From Enterocloster aldenensis (GTDB lineage Bacteria; Bacillota; Clostridia; Lachnospirales; Lachnospiraceae), in NCBI RefSeq assembly GCF_003434055.1, contig NZ_QVEX01000001.1, positions 62,001 to 126,000 on the forward strand: a DNA stretch of 64,000 nt, given 5' to 3'. The notes under the pieces were generated by a model, which searched no databases, was not told the DNA's origin, and worked only from the letters and a program-made list of their open reading frames with translations. Both the position numbers and the translations under genes were made by a program. The first letter of the stretch is position 1, and the number at the start of each line of letters is the position of its first letter. Shown here one piece after another: positions 17,539 through 26,744 of this stretch.

Positions 17539-18603
17539 TTACGCTCCCTTCTGCAGTTTAAGCTTCTCTCTCCGGTTCTCCAGATAATGCCGGAAGAAAT
17601 AGGAGACAATGACAAACAGCATGACAAATCCCTGCATCAGATCCACGATGCTGGACGGCACATTGACCCCCGGCATCCGGCCCATCAGGTTGCCCATGAC
17701 ACCCAGGGCGCCAAAGAGGATGGATGCAAAAATGATACCGATTGGATTGGCATTGGCCAATATGGCGATGCCCAGCCCGGCGGATCCAACCCCGCTGTTA
17801 AAGTCCTGGATCAGCATGTGCTGTACGCCGTTTACCTCTGTAAATCCAGCCATTCCGGCCAGGGCCCCGCTGATAAAGAAGGCGGTCACAAACACCCTTT
17901 TAGAGTTAATACCGGACATCCTGGCCGCGGAATCATTGCTGCCGACCGCCCGGATGCGGTATCCGAGGGGCGTCTTATACAGAAGTATCCAGATGCCGAT
18001 TGCCACCAGGACAGCCAGCACAAAACCTGCATGGAGCCTGGTTCCCTTTACAATGGTGGGAAGCCACGCCGCCCTTGTAATGGCGTCTGTCTGAGGATAT
18101 TCACCCTTGGATTCCTTTAAGAATGTACGCAGCAGGTAGTTCATCACATTCAGGGCCACGTAGGTTGACATCATGCTTACAAGGAATTCATTTGCCTTGT
18201 AATGGGCTTTCAGGAACCCGATCAAAGCCCCGATCAGGCCTCCTGCCAAAGCCGTTGCAAGACATACAATCACCAGCAGGACCAAAGTCGGCACCTTGCC
18301 GTCCAGTTTAAGGGACAGCGCAATGGCAGCCACGGCGCCCATATAGAACTGGCCCTGTGCGCCAATGTTGAACAGGTTGGCCTTAAAGGTAAATGCAAAT
18401 GCCAGGGCAGTGAATATAAGAGGCGTTGCCTTTAAAAAAACCTCCCCTGTGGTATATTTATCCGTCAGCATGGTGGTGACGGAATAGGTAAATACCTCCA
18501 CCGGATTGATATGCAGCATAAGAAGCATCAGGCCGGAAACCAGCAGGCCTGCAAGTATGGCAACCGCATTGGTCACAATCATATCACGTACTTTCCCATT
18601 CAT
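17539..18603 (-). CDS. nupP: BMP-type (nucleoside-like) ABC permease, first subunit
   Basis: 354 residues, about nine spans. Signature stretches: KATPLIFTALAFAFTFKANLFNIGAQGQFYMGA (residues 53-85), the coupling loop RAVGSNDSAARMSGINSKRVFV, and GFTEVNGVQHMLIQDFNSGVG. This is the NupP/YufP-like partner of the next gene. Starts 3 bp after the ATPase stop. A Lys-rich C terminus follows the last span. Confidence 0.88.
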   Translation of the reverse strand: MNGKVRDMIVTNAVAILAGLLVSGLMLLMLHINPVEVFTYSVTTMLTDKYTTGEVFLKATPLIFTALAFAFTFKANLFNIGAQGQFYMGAVAAIALSLKLDGKVPTLVLLVIVCLATALAGGLIGALIGFLKAHYKANEFLVSMMSTYVALNVMNYLLRTFLKESKGEYPQTDAITRAAWLPTIVKGTRLHAGFVLAVLVAIGIWILLYKTPLGYRIRAVGSNDSAARMSGINSKRVFVTAFFISGALAGMAGFTEVNGVQHMLIQDFNSGVGSAGLGIAILANANPIGIIFASILFGALGVMGNLMGRMPGVNVPSSIVDLMQGFVMLFVIVSYFFRHYLENRREKLKLQKGA

Positions 18604-18606
18604 GCT

Positions 18607-20127
18607 TTATGCCTCCTTCCCTTCTTTATAACCTGCCATAAGAAGCCCGATCCGCTCCGTTGTCAGCTCATCATGGCGGTAGATTCCCATGAATGCGCCC
18701 TTATATATAACCGCAATCCGGTCGCACAATTCAAAGATTTCCGACAGTTCCGTGGATACCAGAAGAATGCCTTTGCCCTTCCTCCGCTCCTCCAGTATGC
18801 TGGTGTGTATATTGTTGATGGCCCCCAGGTCAAGGCCCCGGGTGGGCTGGTCCATAACCAGCATTTCCCCTGCGTTGCCCACCTCCCTTGCCAGAATTAC
18901 CTTTTGCTGGTTTCCTCCCGAAAGCCCCCGTATCTGGGCGTCCGGCCCCGGCGCCTTGATTTCAAAATCCTCAATGGCTTTTTGGGTATGGTCATACAGC
19001 TTTTTCCTGTTAAGGAAGCCGTGCCTGGTCCATGTCCTGTCAAAGCTTGTCTTAAGCATCATATTCTCAGCCAGGGTCATATCCCCAACCATGGCGTCCC
19101 TGTACCGGTCCACCGGCACATAACCGATTCCAAGGCCGATCCGTTCCCTGACCGAGGTGCCCGTGATGTCCTTTCCCTTAAGGAAAACGCTTCCTTCCGT
19201 AACAGGAAGGGCGCCGCAGATGACCTCACACAGTTCCTCCTGCCCATTGCCGCTGACCCCGGCCACCCCAAATATCTCGCCTTCCATGATCTGGAAGGTC
19301 AGGTGGTCCAGCACCGGCATGGCGCCCTTATGCTTCACTGTCACGTTCTTAAGTTCAAGGCACACCTTTTTCCCTTGGTCATCCTGTTCCTCATCCCGCT
19401 TTGCGGCTACCATTTCCTTGCCCATCATAAGCCTTGCCAGTTCCACCTCATTGGTCTCTTTGGCCGTCAGATTCCCTGTAAGCCTTCCGTTCCTCATTAC
19501 AATAATCCGGTCCGCCACTTCCATGACTTCCTTCATCTTATGGGTGATGAAAATCACGGAATTGCCCTTTGCCGTGTATTCCTTTACAAACTGCATCAGG
19601 GTTTCCGATTCCTGGGGCGTAAGGACAGCGGTGGGCTCATCCATGATAAGAAGGCTGGTTTTCAGATAAAGTGCCTTCAATATCTCCACCTTCTGCTGCA
19701 CGCCAACCGCCAGGTCCGCAATCTTTGCATCCACAGGGATATCAAATCCATACTGCCCTGCCAGCTCCTCCACTTCCTTCTTACATCTGTCGTAATCAAT
19801 GACGCCGCGCACATTGCCCAGGATGATATTTTCCGTCACCGTATGCGCATTTACCAGGGAAAAATGCTGCTGGATCATGGAAATGCCCAGGGCCATGGCA
19901 TCCTTTGGGGAACCTATCTTCTGTTCCTTTCCATCCATGAATATCTGTCCTTCATCTGCCTTATAAAGGCCGTACAGAATCTTCATGACCGTGCTTTTTC
20001 CCGCCCCGTTTTCCCCTAACAGGGCCAGTACCTCCCCCCTTTGTATGGAGAAGGAAATGTCTTTGTTGGCCACTACCCTGGCAAAATATTTTGATACATT
20101 CCTCAACTCAAAAAACGGTGTATCCAC
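18607..20127 (-). CDS. nupO: BMP-type (nucleoside-like) ABC ATPase, two ABC domains
   Basis: 506 residues if started at the GTG at 20125-20127, which has ideal 9-nt spacing from AAAGGAGG; the in-frame ATG at 20136 abuts that ribosome binding site directly, so GTG is preferred. Domain 1: Walker A GENGAGKSTVMK, signature-like LAVGVQQKVEILKAL, Walker B LLIMDEPTAVLTP. Domain 2: degenerate GVSGNGQEEL, signature GLSGGNQQKVILAREV, Walker B MLVMDQPTRGLD (Gln in place of Glu, usual in this family). It powers the two permeases encoded directly downstream. Confidence 0.92.
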   Translation of the reverse strand: MDTPFFELRNVSKYFARVVANKDISFSIQRGEVLALLGENGAGKSTVMKILYGLYKADEGQIFMDGKEQKIGSPKDAMALGISMIQQHFSLVNAHTVTENIILGNVRGVIDYDRCKKEVEELAGQYGFDIPVDAKIADLAVGVQQKVEILKALYLKTSLLIMDEPTAVLTPQESETLMQFVKEYTAKGNSVIFITHKMKEVMEVADRIIVMRNGRLTGNLTAKETNEVELARLMMGKEMVAAKRDEEQDDQGKKVCLELKNVTVKHKGAMPVLDHLTFQIMEGEIFGVAGVSGNGQEELCEVICGALPVTEGSVFLKGKDITGTSVRERIGLGIGYVPVDRYRDAMVGDMTLAENMMLKTSFDRTWTRHGFLNRKKLYDHTQKAIEDFEIKAPGPDAQIRGLSGGNQQKVILAREVGNAGEMLVMDQPTRGLDLGAINNIHTSILEERRKGKGILLVSTELSEIFELCDRIAVIYKGAFMGIYRHDELTTERIGLLMAGYKEGKEA

Positions 20128-20166
20128 AAGCGTCATCCTCCTTTAATCCATTGGCTGCGCTAGAAA

Positions 20167-20200
20167 GGCTGCTGCATCCAAAACCATCCCTGCAGCAGCC
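20167..20200 (-). terminator. Intercistronic hairpin between binding protein and ATPase genes
   Basis: Perfect 10-bp arms GGCTGCTGCA (20167-20176) and TGCAGCAGCC (20191-20200) in the 90-bp gap, followed on minus by TTTCTAGC. The T-run is short, so this is probably a partial terminator or mRNA 3' stabiliser that raises binding-protein levels over the membrane subunits. Confidence 0.5.
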
Positions 20201-20217
20201 CCTTCATGTCTACCAAA

Positions 20218-21324
20218 TTATTTTTCAAACATTGCCTGCAAATCTACTTTTCCATCCTTGAAATCCTTCAAGCCCTGGTCAACCGCGGCCTTTATCTCAT
20301 CGGAGATATTGTCTGTGTATACAGGTACAAAGATGTCTTCATTAATGCCTGCCTCATGGACCATGTTGCCTGAAAGCTTTCCTTCCATATACTGGCCGAT
20401 TGCCCATATATAGAAGTTCTTGAAATCAAAGTTTACAGAAGCCACAACCGTGTCAGGGTCAATGGTTGTCTGGTCGCTGGAAAAGCCGATGAACTTGGCT
20501 CCCTTTGCCTTGGCCGCCTCAATACATCCCAGGCCGACTTCATTGGCGTATACAAACAGTGTGTCCGCCCCATTGTCAATCATCTGCTCAGCCATCTGTT
20601 TGCCCAGGGCCACATCATCCCATGTGTTGGCGTAAGCCCTTGTTGCCTTTGCGCCTGAGATACCTCTCTCCTCCGCAATCTTAACCGCATTTTTCTCATA
20701 CACATCCATCAGATGTTCCATTGGCTCGTTGGGGAATCCTCCGATGGTTGCGAAGTTGCCGTTCTCTGTCACATATCCTGCGATAATGGACGCCACATAG
20801 CTGGCTTCATATTCCTTTGGGAAAATAGGAGCCACATTGTCCCCGTCGCACTTGGAGCCGTTAACAGCACAGAACGTGGTATCCGGGTAATTGGGGGCCA
20901 CGGCCGCAACCGCCTCGTCAAACTGGGAACCGGCAGCCATGATCAGGTCATATCCCCGCTCCGCATATTCCCGGAATGTGGATTCATAGTCAGACGCCTG
21001 AACATTCTCAACATATTCCATTTTGGTGCCCAATGTCTCATTACATGCAACCAGGCCCGCATAGTTGGTAGCGTTCCAGCTCTGGTCATTGATTGGTCCC
21101 GGAAGAATCAGCACAATCTTATAATCTGCCGCATTTTTGCCGCCCTGGGCAGGCGCAGCCGCCTCAGCCGCCTTAGTGTCAGCTTCCTTGCCATCCCCTG
21201 CAGGCGCAGCTGCCTCAGTGGCTGCTTTTGTCTCAGCTGGTTTGCCGGAGCTGCAGCCGCCCAGCGCCACTGTACTTACCACCATGGATGCTGCCAATAA
21301 TAATGCGCCTAATCTTTTCTTCAT
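20218..21324 (-). CDS. BMP/PnrA family substrate-binding lipoprotein
   Basis: 368 residues. Signal with lipobox ALGGC (Cys at about 24), an Ala/Glu/Lys linker to residue 65, then the BMP fold: YKIVLILPGPINDQSWNATNYAGL, DLIMAAGSQFDEAVAAVAPNYPDTTFCAVNG, YVASIIAGYVTENGNFATIGG, and DNGADTLFVYANEVGLGCIEAAK. PnrA-type proteins bind purine nucleosides. First gene of the four-gene importer operon, and behind the YesMN pair, which may control it. ATG follows AGGAGG. Confidence 0.92.
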   Translation of the reverse strand: MKKRLGALLLAASMVVSTVALGGCSSGKPAETKAATEAAAPAGDGKEADTKAAEAAAPAQGGKNAADYKIVLILPGPINDQSWNATNYAGLVACNETLGTKMEYVENVQASDYESTFREYAERGYDLIMAAGSQFDEAVAAVAPNYPDTTFCAVNGSKCDGDNVAPIFPKEYEASYVASIIAGYVTENGNFATIGGFPNEPMEHLMDVYEKNAVKIAEERGISGAKATRAYANTWDDVALGKQMAEQMIDNGADTLFVYANEVGLGCIEAAKAKGAKFIGFSSDQTTIDPDTVVASVNFDFKNFYIWAIGQYMEGKLSGNMVHEAGINEDIFVPVYTDNISDEIKAAVDQGLKDFKDGKVDLQAMFEK

Positions 21325-21474
21325 AATTACAATCCTCCTTTTTACTTGTCTGTCAATGGTATTACGTGTACGGTTTTCTTATAACAATAGTATATCAACG
21401 CCCCATGTGTCCCACAATTCTGTGAGATTACTATTTACTCCAAAATATTACGGATTTTGTTAGTATTGCTCAAT

Positions 21475-21520
21475 AAAAGAAAGGCTGGATATGATTTTTC
21501 GTCATTTTTCCAGCCTTTTA
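21475..21520 (-). terminator. Terminator of the YesMN-type operon
   Basis: Arms AAAGGCTGGA (21480-21489) and TCCAGCCTTT (21509-21518) about 22 bp beyond the response-regulator stop, followed on minus by TTTCTTTTATTG. Because the arms carry A/T tracts on both sides it may work both ways. Confidence 0.75.
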
Positions 21521-21540
21521 CACAATTTCACAAAATTCTT

Positions 21541-22305
21541 TTATCTCTTATTACGGTATTCCAACGGGGTCATCCCATATATTTTTTTAAATGTGCTGCT
21601 GAAATACTTGGCCTCCTTGTACCCCACCATCTCAGCCACATCCGATACTTTATACTCCACATGGTTCAGATAGGTCCTGGCCTTCATCATCCTGTACTCA
21701 GTCACATACTCCATCAGGTTCTTGCCCGTATGGCGTTTAAAAAGCTCGCATAAATAATTAGGGGAAAGATGCAGTTCTTCCGACATGTCCTTCAGTGTTA
21801 TCCTTCCGCCGTAATGTACCTCCACGTATTGGATTGCCTTCTGCACCAGAAGGTTTCCCACCCCGTCCCCATCAGCAGCAGGACCGGCCTCAGCCTCCCG
21901 GGACAGCTGTTTCCCGTCCATGGCAGCCTCCCTGCCCTGGTTCAGCTCTTTCTCAATGCCCTCCAGCACCGCAATCAGTTCCCTTGGATTGGTGGGTTTT
22001 AACAGATACCTGGTCACTCCCAGTTCAATGGCCTTCTGGGCATATGCAAAATTACTGTGCCCGCTCAGTATCACGATATGTATGTCCTGGTTCCTCTCCC
22101 TTATCTGCCGGATCAGCTCCAGGCCGGACACCTCCGGCATCTTGATGTCTGTCACAATCACATCCGCCTCATCATCATAGAGTGCGGTCAGGGCCGAAAG
22201 GGCGTCCTCAAACACGCCTGTAACCTGCCATCCTTCCCTGGCCCCCAGCAGTTTTAAAAGACCGTTCCTGATTTTCGGCTCATCATCCACAATCATCAAT
22301 TTCAC
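21541..22305 (-). CDS. YesN-type response regulator with AraC output domain
   Basis: 254 residues. Receiver domain 1-120 with MIVDDEPKIR (acidic pocket), phospho-acceptor Asp in VIVTDIKMPEVSG (about Asp54), Ser/Thr switch in VILSGHSNF and Lys in YLLKPTNP. A short linker rich in Gly/Ala follows, then an AraC DNA-binding domain at about 150-254 (HYGGRITLKDMSEELHLSPNYLCELFKRHTGK, VSDVAEMVGYKEAKYFSSTFKK). Overlaps the sensor kinase stop by 4 nt (ATGA). Targets are likely the BMP transporter genes just downstream, by analogy with other YesMN-transporter pairs. Confidence 0.93.
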   Translation of the reverse strand: MKLMIVDDEPKIRNGLLKLLGAREGWQVTGVFEDALSALTALYDDEADVIVTDIKMPEVSGLELIRQIRERNQDIHIVILSGHSNFAYAQKAIELGVTRYLLKPTNPRELIAVLEGIEKELNQGREAAMDGKQLSREAEAGPAADGDGVGNLLVQKAIQYVEVHYGGRITLKDMSEELHLSPNYLCELFKRHTGKNLMEYVTEYRMMKARTYLNHVEYKVSDVAEMVGYKEAKYFSSTFKKIYGMTPLEYRNKR

Positions 22306-24095
22306 GTTCCGCTGTTCCTCCCATCTCCCAATACATGGCTGAATGCTTCTTTTGGTATCCTCAGATGTATGGATGTCCCTTCTCCATACACACTTTCAAT
22401 CCGGATGCGGTACTGCTCCCCATAGTGAAGCCGGATGCGCCTGTCCACATTCCGAAGGCCGATTCCGGTGTGCCCCTCCTTCTCCAGGTCTGGCAGTTCC
22501 TCCTTCAGGTGGTTCAGCTGTTCCGGCGTCATCCCTATCCCGTCATCTTCCACCGTAACCAGTATCTCTTCCCCAGCATCCCTTATGAGGATACTGACCT
22601 TTCCCTTCTGCCTGCGCGGCTCTATGCCGTGGGTGATTGCATTTTCCACCATGGGCTGCAGTATCAGCTTAGGTACCTTTTCTTCACGCAGCGCATTATC
22701 CACCTGCACCTGGTACTCCAGCTTGTCCTCCAGACGGTTTTTCTGTATTTTCAAATAGCTTATCACATACTCCACTTCCCTGTCCAGTGGCACAAAGGCG
22801 TTCTCGTCCTCAATGCAGTAGCGCATCAGGCTGCCCAGGGAAATGATGATGTCGCTGATATCATACTCTTCCCTGTCAATCAGCATCCAGTTCACCGAAT
22901 CCAGGGTATTGTAAAGGAAATGGGGGTTAATCTGCGCCTGGAGCGCCTGCACCTCCGCATTCTTCTGGGCAATCTTCTCCTGGTAGACCTGGCGTATCAG
23001 GGTATTGATCTTGTCCACCATGTAGTTGAAGGAATCAGTCAGTTCACCAATCTCATCCTTCCTCCAGTTTGGCACGCGCACCGTAAAATCCCCTTCCTGC
23101 ACCTGGCTCATGGCCCCTGAGAGGCGCTTAATGGGCCTTGCCATGGCATAGACCAGCACCGCGATTATCCCCGCGATTCCAATGGTGCACATCATCACCA
23201 CCAGCCAGATTGCGCTGCTTAAATCCTTGGCCTGGGGAAACAGCCCTTCTGCCGGGATTGCGGAATAGGACTTCCATCCAGTGACCCCGTTGTACTGACC
23301 GCAGACATAATATTCCTTCCCCCTCCACTCCAGATCAAAACGTCGGATTCCCCGCTCAAACCTGTCGTCAATCTCCTCCTGCCATCCCTTATCCACCTTG
23401 GGATTGCTGCATATGACTTCTCCCTTCTGGTCCACGATAAAGAGGTACTGGTACTGAAACAGGCCCTGGTTGCCCAGCAGAAGGTTGCTGAACATATCCG
23501 GGTCCAGTTCAATGACCATGATGCCAAGCACCCGGTCCTGTCGCTGATCCATAATGGCCCTGGCCACCGTCACCACCTGGCGCTCCTGTTCCGGTCCTGC
23601 AATCAGGGCCGGCATGATTCCAGCCCACACAGCCTTATTGTGCCTGTCCCCCACCGCATCATAATACGCGGCCAGCATTTCCCCCGAAATGTCCTTAAGC
23701 CCCGCGGTACCGGCATCCCCTGTGGTATATAAAATCCCTGACCGGCTGATAATGGAAATGTCCATCTGCTCGCCAATGGATTTAATAAGGCTGGCGCAAT
23801 AATCATCCAGATAGGTCCTGCGGATGCTCCTCTCCCCCTGGTCCCATCCCGACAGGCAGGCTCCCCGCACCAGTTCACTGTCCGCAGCGCTGTCCAATAC
23901 CTCCATGATATAGCGCACCTTCACATTGATGTTAATATCAATGCGGTTGATGGTATCCGACATCTCCTGTTTCTTATTCCTCACAACAATACCCCTGCTG
24001 TGGTAATAGGAAAATCCTCCAATCAGGGTGCCTTCAATCATGACCGTCACGATGAAAACCAGCGTAAGCTTTAAGCGGAATGACATATGTCCCAT
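22302..24095 (-). CDS. YesM-type sensor histidine kinase
   Basis: 597 residues from the ATG at 24095, 8 nt behind GGAGG; a longer frame to 24254 runs through the promoter region and is rejected. Architecture: membrane span at about 8-30, an extracellular dCACHE-like sensor (about 35-285), a second span near 300-322, HAMP (about 322-375, RPIKRLSGAMSQVQEGDFTVRV), a coiled coil, His-kinase motif QINPHFLYNTLDSVNWM with the phospho-His, and an ATPase domain with VENAITHGIEP and EDDGIGMT plus HTGIGLRNVDRRI. It phosphorylates the YesN-type partner in response to an external solute, probably a nucleoside or sugar (inference). Confidence 0.93.
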   Translation of the reverse strand: MGHMSFRLKLTLVFIVTVMIEGTLIGGFSYYHSRGIVVRNKKQEMSDTINRIDININVKVRYIMEVLDSAADSELVRGACLSGWDQGERSIRRTYLDDYCASLIKSIGEQMDISIISRSGILYTTGDAGTAGLKDISGEMLAAYYDAVGDRHNKAVWAGIMPALIAGPEQERQVVTVARAIMDQRQDRVLGIMVIELDPDMFSNLLLGNQGLFQYQYLFIVDQKGEVICSNPKVDKGWQEEIDDRFERGIRRFDLEWRGKEYYVCGQYNGVTGWKSYSAIPAEGLFPQAKDLSSAIWLVVMMCTIGIAGIIAVLVYAMARPIKRLSGAMSQVQEGDFTVRVPNWRKDEIGELTDSFNYMVDKINTLIRQVYQEKIAQKNAEVQALQAQINPHFLYNTLDSVNWMLIDREEYDISDIIISLGSLMRYCIEDENAFVPLDREVEYVISYLKIQKNRLEDKLEYQVQVDNALREEKVPKLILQPMVENAITHGIEPRRQKGKVSILIRDAGEEILVTVEDDGIGMTPEQLNHLKEELPDLEKEGHTGIGLRNVDRRIRLHYGEQYRIRIESVYGEGTSIHLRIPKEAFSHVLGDGRNSGT

Positions 24096-24251
24096 AACCT
24101 GTTCCTCCGGATACGTTTCATTTGGCACTGCGGCATGCAGTTTCCTTTGTCTTATTATAGCAGAGAAAAGCAACGGATTAAAGGCGACGGATCCACCATA
24201 AAAAAACAATACATTCAGACCAGCATTTCCATCCGTGTCCGGACCTGCATT

Positions 24252-24284
24252 CAAAACCCCCGGACATCAGCAATGCCCGGGGGT
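24252..24284 (-). terminator. ftsH terminator
   Basis: Arms ACCCCCGG (24256-24263) and CCGGGGGT (24277-24284), followed on minus by TTTTGAATG, 73 bp after the ftsH stop. The rest of 24096-24355 holds the upstream region of the YesM-type kinase; no gene was seen there. Confidence 0.7.
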
Positions 24285-24356
24285 CCATATCATCCATACA
24301 AAATCTGTATGCTATCCTTTTTCTGTCTGATACGCCATCATGGCCAGTGAGGCATG

Positions 24357-26513
24357 TCAGCTCCTAAATCCGTCTCCCGGATGATTCCAGTGGGTTTCCC
24401 TGGTATCATCAGACGCAGTATACCGGCCAGATGTATTGCTGTCTGAGACACTACCGGCATCCTGTCTGTCCCCGGCCGATTCTCCCGCCTTATCTTCCGG
24501 CCCGGCCCCGGTGCTTTCTTCCGCCCTGTACCCCGGCTGGTTCGCTGCCGTACCCTCCGGCTTGGCCCCGGTATCTTCTTCCGCCCTGTACCCCGGCTGG
24601 TTCGCTGCCGTATCCCCGGGCTTGGCCCCGGGCTTCTCTTCTGCCTTATCCTCCGCCTTTTCCTCAGGCTCCGGTATTCCCTTCACCTTGCGGAAAATCT
24701 GCATGAATTCCTTACCCGTAATGGTTTCCTTCTCAATCAGGAATGCCGCAATCTGGTCCATGGCATCCTTATTGTCGCTCAGCAGGCTGATTGCCTCATG
24801 ATAGGAATCCTTAAGTATCTTCATGACTTCCTTGTCAATCTCCGCCGCCGTGGCATCACCGCAGTTCAAAACATTGCGTCCGGTCAGGTACTGGTTTTCC
24901 TGTGACTCCAGGCCCATAAGGCCGAACTTCTCGGACATGCCGTATTGGGTAACCATGGCCCTGGCCAGATTAGTGGCCTGCTGGATATCATTGGCAGCCC
25001 CGGTGGTGACTGTTTCAAACACAATCTCCTCAGCAGCGCGTCCGGCCATCAGTTCCACCAGCCTTGCCTGGAGTTCCTTCTTGGTATTCAGGTACTTCTC
25101 TTCCTCAGGCACGTTCATCACATAACCCAAAGCGCCCATGGTCCTTGGCACGATGGTAATCTTCTGTACCGGCTCTGAGTGTTTCTGAAGGGCGCTGACA
25201 AGGGCGTGGCCCACCTCATGGTAAGATACGATGCGGCGTTCCTCCTTGCTCATAATCCTGTCCTTCTTCTCCTTACCTACCAGCACAACCTCCACAGCCT
25301 CAAACAGGTCCTTCTGCGAAACCGCGCTGCGGCCATGCTTAACCGCATTGATGGCAGCCTCATTCATCATGTTGGCCAGATCGGCGCCCACTGCGCCTGA
25401 GGTGGCCAGGGCAATATCCTTAAAATCCACGCTCTCATCCAGAAGCACATCCTTGGAATGCACCTTAAGGATGTTGATACGTCCATTCAGGTCGGGTTTA
25501 TCCACAATGACACGCCTGTCAAAACGTCCGGGACGCAGCAGGGCCGGGTCCAGGATTTCCGGACGGTTGGTCGCGCCAAGCACCAGCAGTCCCTTGGTGG
25601 AATCAAAACCATCCATCTCGGAAAGAAGCTGGTTCAGCGTCTGCTCACGCTCGTCATTACCGCCCATACGGCTGTCACGGCTGCGGCCAATGGCATCAAT
25701 CTCATCAATGAAAATAATACAGGGCGCATTCTCCGTTGCATTCTTAAACAGGTCGCGGACACGGGACGCGCCGACACCCACGAACATTTCCACGAAGTCA
25801 GAACCGGACAGGGAATAGAAGGGCACATGGGCCTCGCCTGCCACTGCCTTTGCAAGCAGGGTCTTACCGGTTCCCGGAGGTCCCACAAGCAGGGCTCCCT
25901 TGGGAAGCTTTGCGCCTATCTTGGTATATTTGCCGGGATTGTGCAGAAAATCCACAATCTCGGTCAGGGATTCCTTGGCCTCGTCCTCCCCGGCCACATC
26001 CTTGAAAGTGACCCCGGTCTCCTTTTGCACATACATCTTGGCGTTGCTCTTGCCCACGCCCATGATTCCGCCGCCGCCCATCCGCTTCATGGTAAAATTC
26101 ATGAGGAACAGCAGGAACAGGAATGGAACCGCATAATTAAGGAGTACCAGCAAAAGGGTATTGGCATCCTTGTTTTCCTGATGTGTCTCCACATTATTTT
26201 CCAGGAAACGGTCCACGAACTTATAATCCCCCGGCACCTTCACCACATAGTAATCCAAATCCTGGGAATACTTAGCATTGTCCTTCTTTGGTACAACTGT
26301 AATCTCGGTGCCGCCTATCTTGATGGATTCCACTTCGCCGCCGTCCACCATTTTGACAAATTCATTGTAGGACAGTTCCTGGCGTTTCTTGGAATTCAGG
26401 TAGGAGTTCATCCAGCTCACCAGTCCAAATGTAAGCAGTGCAGCAATCAGCAGCATGGTGATGGTCTGCCAGTTGCTCTTCATATTCGGATCTTGTTTGT
26501 TTTTATTATCCAT
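24357..26513 (-). CDS. ftsH: ATP-dependent zinc metalloprotease FtsH
   Basis: 718 residues from the ATG at 26513; an upstream ATG at 26552 lacks a ribosome binding site. Membrane spans at about 17-35 and 119-139 bracket the external domain. AAA+ module: Walker A GPPGTGKT (211-218), Walker B FIDEID (268-273), second region of homology TNRPEILDPALLRPGRFDR. Protease zinc site HEVGH (432-436). It degrades damaged or short-lived membrane and soluble proteins. The C terminus has an unusual 100-residue tail of Glu/Lys/Pro/Ala/Gly with a 20-residue unit repeated (AANQPGYRAEE twice). Its promoter is divergent from pyrG. Confidence 0.97.
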   Translation of the reverse strand: MDNKNKQDPNMKSNWQTITMLLIAALLTFGLVSWMNSYLNSKKRQELSYNEFVKMVDGGEVESIKIGGTEITVVPKKDNAKYSQDLDYYVVKVPGDYKFVDRFLENNVETHQENKDANTLLLVLLNYAVPFLFLLFLMNFTMKRMGGGGIMGVGKSNAKMYVQKETGVTFKDVAGEDEAKESLTEIVDFLHNPGKYTKIGAKLPKGALLVGPPGTGKTLLAKAVAGEAHVPFYSLSGSDFVEMFVGVGASRVRDLFKNATENAPCIIFIDEIDAIGRSRDSRMGGNDEREQTLNQLLSEMDGFDSTKGLLVLGATNRPEILDPALLRPGRFDRRVIVDKPDLNGRINILKVHSKDVLLDESVDFKDIALATSGAVGADLANMMNEAAINAVKHGRSAVSQKDLFEAVEVVLVGKEKKDRIMSKEERRIVSYHEVGHALVSALQKHSEPVQKITIVPRTMGALGYVMNVPEEEKYLNTKKELQARLVELMAGRAAEEIVFETVTTGAANDIQQATNLARAMVTQYGMSEKFGLMGLESQENQYLTGRNVLNCGDATAAEIDKEVMKILKDSYHEAISLLSDNKDAMDQIAAFLIEKETITGKEFMQIFRKVKGIPEPEEKAEDKAEEKPGAKPGDTAANQPGYRAEEDTGAKPEGTAANQPGYRAEESTGAGPEDKAGESAGDRQDAGSVSDSNTSGRYTASDDTRETHWNHPGDGFRS
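24501..24640. repeat. 60-bp tandem repeat inside ftsH
   Basis: Two full units and a partial third, each 60 bp, at 24501-24560, 24561-24620 and about 24621-24640. A long identical block (24521-24550 versus 24581-24610) encodes the repeated QPGYRAEE part of the FtsH tail. The period is a multiple of three, so copy-number change would keep the frame. Confidence 0.85.
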
Positions 26514-26578
26514 ATCGTACAGATTCTCCCTCTGAATGGGCCCATCTATCATTTACCAACAAAAACCCATTCTCTACC

Positions 26579-26607
26579 ATTATAGTGTCAGTCTCCCCAT
26601 AAATCAA
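26579..26607 (-). promoter_or_regulatory. ftsH sigma-A promoter
   Basis: Read on minus: -35 TTGATT (26602-26607), 17-bp spacer, -10 TATAAT (26579-26584), about 65 bp before the chosen ftsH ATG. Confidence 0.75.
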
Positions 26608-26648
26608 GGAAAGAACAATTAATTTTCTTAAATTTTCACAAAATCTCC

Positions 26649-26677
26649 TAGATTTATTTTTCATGCCGATGTATAAT
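26649..26677 (+). promoter_or_regulatory. Likely pyrG promoter
   Basis: -10 TATAAT (26672-26677) with a weak -35 TAGATT (26649-26654) at 17 bp. A short stem (GTATCA...TGATAC, 26678-26700) with a T-run in its loop lies just after the presumed transcript start. No clear pyrimidine-type attenuator was recognised. Confidence 0.5.
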
Positions 26678-26744
26678 GTATCAGTTATTTTTTTGATACT
26701 ATCATCATAGACGTCACACAAATCAAAAAGGAGGTATCCCCACC

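Noticed and set aside
18511..20019. 502-codon plus-strand frame
   Set aside because: It mirrors the nucleoside-type ATPase gene on the other strand, whose two ABC domains are beyond doubt; the plus-strand product has Pro/His-rich antisense composition.
24431..24801. Proline/serine-rich plus-strand frames
   Set aside because: They are antisense readings of the repetitive ftsH tail.
25458..26585. 375-codon plus-strand frame
   Set aside because: Antisense shadow of ftsH, which has all catalytic motifs.
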